DNA of 64,000 nucleotides from a bacterium (GTDB lineage: Bacteria; Bacillota; Bacilli; Lactobacillales; Streptococcaceae), in contig CAJNCY010000001.1 of assembly GCA_905221375.1 (NCBI GenBank), positions 227,871 to 291,870 on the forward strand, given 5' to 3'. The translations under genes were made by a program, and so were the position numbers. This document shows positions 59,110 to 64,000 of this stretch, one piece after another; the stretch's first letter is position 1; every line of letters starts with the position of its first letter. The notes beneath the pieces were generated by a model that saw only the letters and a list, made by a program, of their open reading frames with translations, had not been told where the DNA came from and made no database searches.

Positions 59110-61190
59110 TTTCTTATTTCTCTTAATTTTTCAATCATTGCTTGAACCTGGTCAACTGAATATATCTCCTGACCTACTCCATAAGATTTGGTATTTTCAA
59201 ATGCTAAGATGGGCTTGCCAAGTTTAGCAAATTGATTTAGAATCTCTTCTGTCTTTTCTCCATGATTAATATCTAAAAGGACTTGACAAGTATCTACCAG
59301 TTCAGCATCGACATCTAGCAAATAATGGATGCCATTAAAAATAGTCACATTTGGATAAACTGTCATCTGTGCTAATTTATCACTGACTATAACTCTAGCA
59401 GCAATCTTAAACTGAATATCTGGTAAGGATTGAATCAATGTCTCCATTTGCTCGATATGATCCGAAGCAGTATAAATTAAACAAGCGAAAGGCTCTTTTG
59501 TAGGATAAATATGAGACTTCTGTAACGGATGTAAGTGATAATTTTGTCCCAATTCTGTCCATTCAAGACCATGATAATACCACCAAACATCGCGATAGGT
59601 TTGGGCCGCCAAATCTTTCCACGGTTTCCTATGAGAAAGATAATGAATAATAGCAGGATAATCCTGATCCGAGGGTAATTGATAATCAGTGAATTGTTTA
59701 TGAATGACAATATGATTATAATCAAAGTCCAATTCCAACCATCTGTTTTCAAAAAGCATATTCAAAATGCTTTGATCAGCCTGATCCACCTTATCATGCC
59801 ATTCATTGGTTAAATCAATCAACTTTTGAGTTATATGCTCTTGCTTCCAAAGAGCATTATGAATCAAGAGAACACCTGCATTAAAGATTTCTCGGCTGAA
59901 ATAGGCTCTGCCCCCAAAATCTCGAATAGCAGCCAAAGGATAGTTCTGTAAATTTGTAGCAAACAAGTCATCTAGATTTTTCGTTACGACTAAATCACAG
60001 TCCAAATAAAGAGCTTTGTCTTCTTTCACGAAATCAGCCACAAAATAGCGCAAAAAAACAGTGTAACTAATATCCGTTTTATAACGCGAAATTTGCTCAG
60101 ACGTAACCCTGCAATTGATAATTTCTGAATCAAACTTTTCTAATCGCTTATTCAATTGTTTCAACCATTCATTTGGAAAATCACTATTAATCAAGTAGAA
60201 ACGAATCGAGCGATTGTGATAGCAAATGGACTTAATAGTCGTCATGACCTGATCTACATAAGCATAATTTGCTGCGAGGACAATAGCCTTCTTTTCCTTT
60301 TGCTCCTGTATTGACAACTGATTTAAAATAGTTCTTTTCATTTCAAACTCTTTATACGTTGCTGTATCGGATAAGCCACTAGCTTGACCATTCGCGAGAC
60401 TGACTTCTAGCATCTGACGATAAACTGCTAAGTGTTTCTCAAGAGGATAACCCATGTTAGCTAGTAGAGTAATACGCTCAGACATAGCATCAACCAAGGC
60501 ATGCATCCACTTTTCTGTCCAAATTCTGGAACTACTTCCTTCTCTTTGGCGATAGGCATATAATCCTTTATTCAAATAAATAGTCTTCTCAGCAAGTAAG
60601 TAAATCTTTTGATTGAGATAACCATCTTGTCCTAACCTACCTATATCAAAACGTAATTGTTTAAACAAATCTGCCTTATAAAGTTTTCCCCAAACAGATA
60701 TCAAAGCGAAACTCTTCATTTCTTGAGACTCATACAAGTTTTCAAAGATAGAAACATTGTCATAGACTCTCTCATAATAGGAGTCTCCAAATATATGAAA
60801 GTAGTACATTCCTTCAGATTCATTAAAAGAATAATAATTTCCAACCGCAATATCTGCCTGATACTCAATTATTTTTTTGTAAAGGATTTCTACATAATCT
60901 AATTCAACCCAGTCATCAGAATCAATGAAAGTTACATAGGATCCAGTCATTCGTTCTAAACCTGCATTTCGTGCATCAGATAGACCACCATTTTCTTTTT
61001 CAATATAAATAATCCGATTATCTTTTTGTGCATACTCTTGACAAATTGTGCCCGAATTATCTGTAGAACCATCATTGACAACAATAATTTCAATATTTTT
61101 ATATGTTTGTCTTATTACACTATCCAAACATTTATCTAGGTAATTTTCAACATTATAAACTGGTACAATTACCGTAATTTTTTCAGTCAC
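59106..61190 (-). CDS. GT2-GT8 fusion glycosyltransferase with C-terminal GtfB-like module
   Basis: A 694-residue protein and first gene of the glycosyltransferase operon. GT2 domain (1-290): TVIVPVYNVENYLDKCLDS, VNDGSTDNSG, FIDSDDW with DxD at 90-92. GT8 domain (about 300-550): IVLAANYAYVDQVMTT, ALYLDCDLVV (D397-x-D399), IHYLSHRKPW. GtfB-like module (about 565-690): CLIYTASDHIEQME and LLDINHGEKTEEI. The start is GTG, with AGGAG nine bases upstream. It is preceded by a good promoter and a terminator, so it begins a transcription unit. Confidence 0.9.
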   Translation of the reverse strand: MTEKITVIVPVYNVENYLDKCLDSVIRQTYKNIEIIVVNDGSTDNSGTICQEYAQKDNRIIYIEKENGGLSDARNAGLERMTGSYVTFIDSDDWVELDYVEILYKKIIEYQADIAVGNYYSFNESEGMYYFHIFGDSYYERVYDNVSIFENLYESQEMKSFALISVWGKLYKADLFKQLRFDIGRLGQDGYLNQKIYLLAEKTIYLNKGLYAYRQREGSSSRIWTEKWMHALVDAMSERITLLANMGYPLEKHLAVYRQMLEVSLANGQASGLSDTATYKEFEMKRTILNQLSIQEQKEKKAIVLAANYAYVDQVMTTIKSICYHNRSIRFYLINSDFPNEWLKQLNKRLEKFDSEIINCRVTSEQISRYKTDISYTVFLRYFVADFVKEDKALYLDCDLVVTKNLDDLFATNLQNYPLAAIRDFGGRAYFSREIFNAGVLLIHNALWKQEHITQKLIDLTNEWHDKVDQADQSILNMLFENRWLELDFDYNHIVIHKQFTDYQLPSDQDYPAIIHYLSHRKPWKDLAAQTYRDVWWYYHGLEWTELGQNYHLHPLQKSHIYPTKEPFACLIYTASDHIEQMETLIQSLPDIQFKIAARVIVSDKLAQMTVYPNVTIFNGIHYLLDVDAELVDTCQVLLDINHGEKTEEILNQFAKLGKPILAFENTKSYGVGQEIYSVDQVQAMIEKLREIRK

Positions 61191-61212
61191 GAAACCTCTC
61201 TCCTTTCCTAAT

Positions 61213-61241
61213 ATTATAACATTTTTTACCCTGTTTTTCAG
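61213..61241 (-). promoter_or_regulatory. Promoter of the glycosyltransferase/accessory Sec operon
   Basis: Minus strand CTGAAA (61236-61241), 17-bp spacer, TGTTATAAT (extended -10; TATAAT at 61213-61218), then GGAAAGGAG and the GTG start at 61190. Confidence 0.8.
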
Positions 61242-61262
61242 CTTCTATTCACTTTTAGTATC

Positions 61263-61299
61263 AAAAAAATCCCCTGGATGAGTTTTCATCCAAGGGATT
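61263..61299 (-). terminator. Terminator of the SRR adhesin gene
   Basis: A 14-bp stem with one G-U pair (61268-61281 with 61286-61299) around a 4-base loop, followed by seven Ts on the minus strand, 47 bases after the adhesin stop. Confidence 0.88.
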
Positions 61300-61345
61300 C
61301 TTCATAAATCGAAATAAGAATACTTTCTATGTATTTTTAATCCGA

Positions 61346-64000
61346 TTATTCTTCATCATCACGTTTACGGCGTTTCGCAAACAGACCTAAACCAGTCACG
61401 GCTGCCAAAGCTCCAAGGAGTACAGATGATTTGGAAGCTTCTGTACCTGTATTTGGCAATTGCTGTCTTGACTTACCTGCTGATTCTGATGGTGTTTCAG
61501 AAGATAATGTGTTTGCTGATGCCGATACGCTGGCTGAAGCTGACGCACTTGTTGATGCTGGTTCAGTGGCTGATGTGCTTGCTGATGCCGATGCACTTGT
61601 TGATGCTGACTCAGAAGCGCTTGTGCTTGCTGATACCGATGCACTTGTTGATGCTGACTCAGAGGCACTTGTGCTTGCTGAAGTTGACGTACTTGTTGAT
61701 GCTGATTCAGAGACTGATGTGCTTACTGAAGCTGATACACTTGTTGACGCTGACTCAGAAGGTGATGTGCTTGGTGATGTTGAATCTTTTCCATCTACTT
61801 TACGGTAAACATATTCAACAGCTACAGCTCCTTCTTGAACCAGACCAGTTTCTGAAGCTGATGTTGCAGAAACTTTTACAAATACATACACATCGCCGTT
61901 ATCAGTGATGATAACTTGTGGCTTATGATCTCTTGTATCGTATGGTGTACCCACTAGGCTTGCATCAGTATCTACTACCATATTTGGCACTACTGTACCA
62001 TCTGATGCTTTACCTGAGATTGGATTTCCTGATTCATCTACATAGTTGACAACTACTACACCGATTTGAGCTTCTGGTTTTTCATCAACAGCTCCAAGTA
62101 ATCTATAAACATAAGTGACTACTGAAGTTCTAGCTTTTACATCAGATTTCTCTGCATCTGCTGTTTTCTTCACTTTCAAAAGTTTATAGACTTTTCCATC
62201 TTTCGTGGTGATGGTTTCTGGCTTGTTGTCAGTCGTATCATAAGGATTTCTTACTAGAGTAGCCGACTCATCCACAACGGTACTTGATACCTCAACACCT
62301 TTATCAGTAATACCTGAGATTGGGTTTCCTGATTCATCAGTATAGACTACGATGACATTACCATATTTTTGGTTTGGAACTTCAGGTCTAACGAGCTCTT
62401 CGTAGACATAAGTAATGTTTTGAGATTCACCACTTACTTTACCTTTTTCTGGTGCTGAACCTTCTTTAGTAGAAACAAGAACATAGACTTTTCCATCTTT
62501 TTCGATGCGTTCTGGTTTCAATTCAGGTTTCGTTGCATCGTAATCTGTTCCGATTTTGCTTCCTTTTGGAACTACTGATTCAGTCGGACGTAGATTAATT
62601 CCTTTAGTCGTTTCATATGATACAGTCACATTCTTATCACGCATTGAGTGTTCAATCTCAGAACTTGCTGACGCTGACGTGCTTGCTGATTCTGAAGCAC
62701 TTGTTGAGGCTGATTCAGAAGCCGATGTGCTTGCTGAAGCTGATGCACTTGTTGACGCTGACTCAGATGCTGATGTGCTTGCTGATTCAGAAGCCGATGT
62801 GCTTGCTGAAGCTGATGCACTTGTTGACGCTGACTCAGATGCTGATGTGCTTGCTGATTCAGAAGCCGATGTGCTTGCTGAAGCTGATGCACTTGTTGAC
62901 GCTGACTCAGATGCTGATGTGCTTGCTGATTCTGATGCACTTGTTGACGCTGACTCAGAAGCTGATGTACTTGCTGACTCAGAAGCGCTTGTGCTTGCTG
63001 ATTCTGATGCACTTGTTGATGCTGATTCAGAAGCTGATGTGCTTGCTGATTCTGATGCTGATGTGCTTGCTGATTCTGATGCACTTGTTGACGCTGACTC
63101 TGATGCACTTGTTGATGCCGATTCAGAAGCGCTTGTGCTTGCTGATTCTGATGCCGATGTGCTTGCTGATTCTGATGCACTTGTTGAGGCTGATTCAGAG
63201 GCACTTGTTGACGCTGACTCAGAAGCTGATGTACTTGCTGACTCAGATGCGCTTGTGCTTGCTGATTCTGATGCACTTGTTGATGCTGATTCAGAGGCTG
63301 ATGTACTTGCTGACTGGCTCGCACTGGTTGACGCTGACTCAGACGCTGATGTACTTGCTGATTGACTCGCACTGGTTGACGCTGACTCAGAAGCTGATGT
63401 ACTTGCTGACTGGCTTGCACTTGTTGACGCTGACTCTGACGCGCTTGTGCTTGCTGACTGGCTCGCACTTGTCGATGCTGACTCAGAAGCTGATGTGCTT
63501 GCTGATTCAGATGCGCTTGTTGATGCTGACTCAGATGCGCTTGTGCTTGCTGATTCTGATGCACTTGTTGAGGCTGATTCAGAAGCGCTTGTGCTTGCTG
63601 ATTCTGATGCACTTGTTGACGCTGACTCAGACGCTGATGTACTTGCTGATTCTGACGCACTTGTTGACGCTGATTCTGATGCTGATGTGCTTGCTGACTC
63701 TGATGCACTTGTTGACGCTGACTCTGACGCGCTTGTGCTTGCTGACTGGCTCGCACTTGTCGATGCTGACTCAGAAGCCGATGTGCTTGCTGACTCTGAT
63801 GCACTTGTTGATGCCGATTCAGAAGCTGATGTGCTTGCTGACTCTGACGCGCTTGTTGATGCTGATTCAGAAGCCGATGTGCTTGCTGACTCTGAAGCAC
63901 TTGTTGATGCCGATTCAGAAGCCGATGTGCTTGCTGACTGGCTTGCACTTGTTGATGCTGACTCTGACGCACTTGTGCTTGCTGATTCAGAGGCACTTGT
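61346..64000 (-). CDS. psrP: Giant serine-rich repeat surface adhesin (PsrP-like), C-terminal part
   Basis: Partial; the frame is open from the right edge to the stop, giving 884 C-terminal residues. Order in the transcribed direction: a long [12 protein letters not shown] repeat region (62651-64000, running off the edge); three MucBP-like domains of about 80-90 residues (62393-62632, 62096-62362 and 61793-62062), each with a [14 protein letters not shown] or TVSYETT-type start and ending in YVYR/YVYE; a second serine-rich stretch (61481-61783); LPNTG at 61445-61459, a membrane helix and a basic tail (KRRKRDDEE). The N-terminal signal, the binding region and the promoter lie outside. The protein is the presumed substrate of all the downstream glycosyltransferases and of SecY2A2. 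Confidence 0.93.
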   Translation of the reverse strand, partial: TSASESASTSASESASTSASQSASTSASESASTSASESASTSASESASTSASESASTSASESASTSASESASTSASESASTSASQSASTSASESASTSASESASTSASESASTSASESASTSASESASTSASESASTSASESASTSASESASTSASESASTSASESASTSASESASTSASQSASTSASESASTSASQSASTSASESASTSASQSASTSASESASTSASQSASTSASESASTSASESASTSASESASTSASESASTSASESASTSASESASTSASESASTSASESASTSASESASTSASESASTSASESASTSASESASTSASESASTSASESASTSASESASTSASESASTSASESASTSASASASTSASESASTSASESASTSASASASTSASESASTSASESASTSASASASTSASESASTSASESASTSASASSEIEHSMRDKNVTVSYETTKGINLRPTESVVPKGSKIGTDYDATKPELKPERIEKDGKVYVLVSTKEGSAPEKGKVSGESQNITYVYEELVRPEVPNQKYGNVIVVYTDESGNPISGITDKGVEVSSTVVDESATLVRNPYDTTDNKPETITTKDGKVYKLLKVKKTADAEKSDVKARTSVVTYVYRLLGAVDEKPEAQIGVVVVNYVDESGNPISGKASDGTVVPNMVVDTDASLVGTPYDTRDHKPQVIITDNGDVYVFVKVSATSASETGLVQEGAVAVEYVYRKVDGKDSTSPSTSPSESASTSVSASVSTSVSESASTSTSTSASTSASESASTSASVSASTSASESASTSASASASTSATEPASTSASASASVSASANTLSSETPSESAGKSRQQLPNTGTEASKSSVLLGALAAVTGLGLFAKRRKRDDEE
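62651..64000 (-). repeat. Serine-rich repeat region (SRR2) of the adhesin
   Basis: A degenerate short tandem repeat coding for SASxSASx units (x is mostly E, T or Q), about 450 residues within the window. The high Ser/Thr content gives the O-glycosylation sites. Reading frames opposite and shifted to it are also open only because of the repeat. Assembly errors are likely in such sequence. Confidence 0.92.

Noticed and set aside
61346..62644. An ATG at 62644 as the start of a separate surface-protein gene
   Set aside because: The frame is continuous upstream through the serine-rich region to the window edge (exactly 452 codons), so this is an internal methionine.
62556..63365. Long plus-strand frame rich in Asp/Ala/Leu/Val ([11 protein letters not shown])
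   Set aside because: Antisense shadow of the serine-rich repeat; a short tandem repeat keeps several frames open.
62626..63996. 456-residue Gln/His-rich minus-strand frame
   Set aside because: Shifted-frame shadow of the same repeat; the true frame encodes SASTSASE and runs into the MucBP-like domains and LPNTG.

Overview
The window looks like chromosome of a mitis-group Streptococcus close to S. pneumoniae, S. mitis or S. oralis. The evidence is low-GC DNA, BOX repeats, a StkP/PhpP kinase-phosphatase pair in the fmt-rsmB cluster, an scrKABR sucrose locus, YefM/YoeB, and a complete accessory Sec (SecY2/SecA2/Asp1-5) locus attached to a giant serine-rich repeat surface protein. Species cannot be fixed from the sequence alone. 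StkP has three PASTA repeats plus a low-complexity tail, not the four repeats known for pneumococcal StkP, which points away from typical S. pneumoniae.

Region 1 (1-30.5 kb) is mostly core genome: the N-terminus of a type I restriction HsdR, a DedA/VTT-type membrane protein, and sucrose uptake and breakdown (scrK, scrA, divergent scrB-scrR, with matching operator palindromes over both -35 boxes). It continues with mevalonate enzymes (mvaA, mvaS), a split ThrE-type exporter, and a long minus-strand run (gmk-rpoZ, priA-fmt-rsmB-phpP-stkP). Then come RNase Y, the yefM-yoeB toxin-antitoxin pair, tmcAL, two AT-rich small membrane genes, a methyltransferase, the rsfS-yqeK-nadD-yhbY-yqeH-yqeG cluster, a CorA-family transporter and a small MscS channel.

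Region 2 (30.5-33.2 kb) carries the plus-strand genes sstT and an aromatic-acid-exporter-like protein. It ends in a BOX element expanded to six tandem 45-bp boxB units.

Region 3 (33.2-64 kb, all minus strand) is an SRR-glycoprotein biogenesis island. Read in the transcription direction it holds: the C-terminal 884 residues of an LPNTG-anchored serine-rich repeat protein, a terminator, a fresh extended -10 promoter, about 17 kb of glycosyltransferase genes, then secY2-asp1-asp2-asp3-secA2-gtfA-gtfB-asp4-asp5. GtfA/GtfB start O-glycosylation of the SRR protein in the cytoplasm, Gtf3 and the island enzymes would extend the glycans, Asp1-3 with SecA2 deliver the protein to SecY2/Asp4/Asp5, and sortase would anchor it.

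The most interesting part is the glycosyltransferase island. By eye it holds 7 GT8-type, 7 GT2-type, one GT-D (DUF1792) and one Gtf3 domain, in an unusual set of fusions. Every GT8 domain is followed by a module resembling the C-terminal domain of the GtfB chaperone subunit. There are also two decayed or vestigial reading frames, and three MucBP-like domains embedded in the distal SRR region of the adhesin. Other points of interest are a nested multi-hairpin element between yqeH and yhbY, a RUP-like miniature element over the rsfS stop codon, and near-identical terminators flanking yefM-yoeB. No tRNA, rRNA, CRISPR array or intact insertion sequence was seen.
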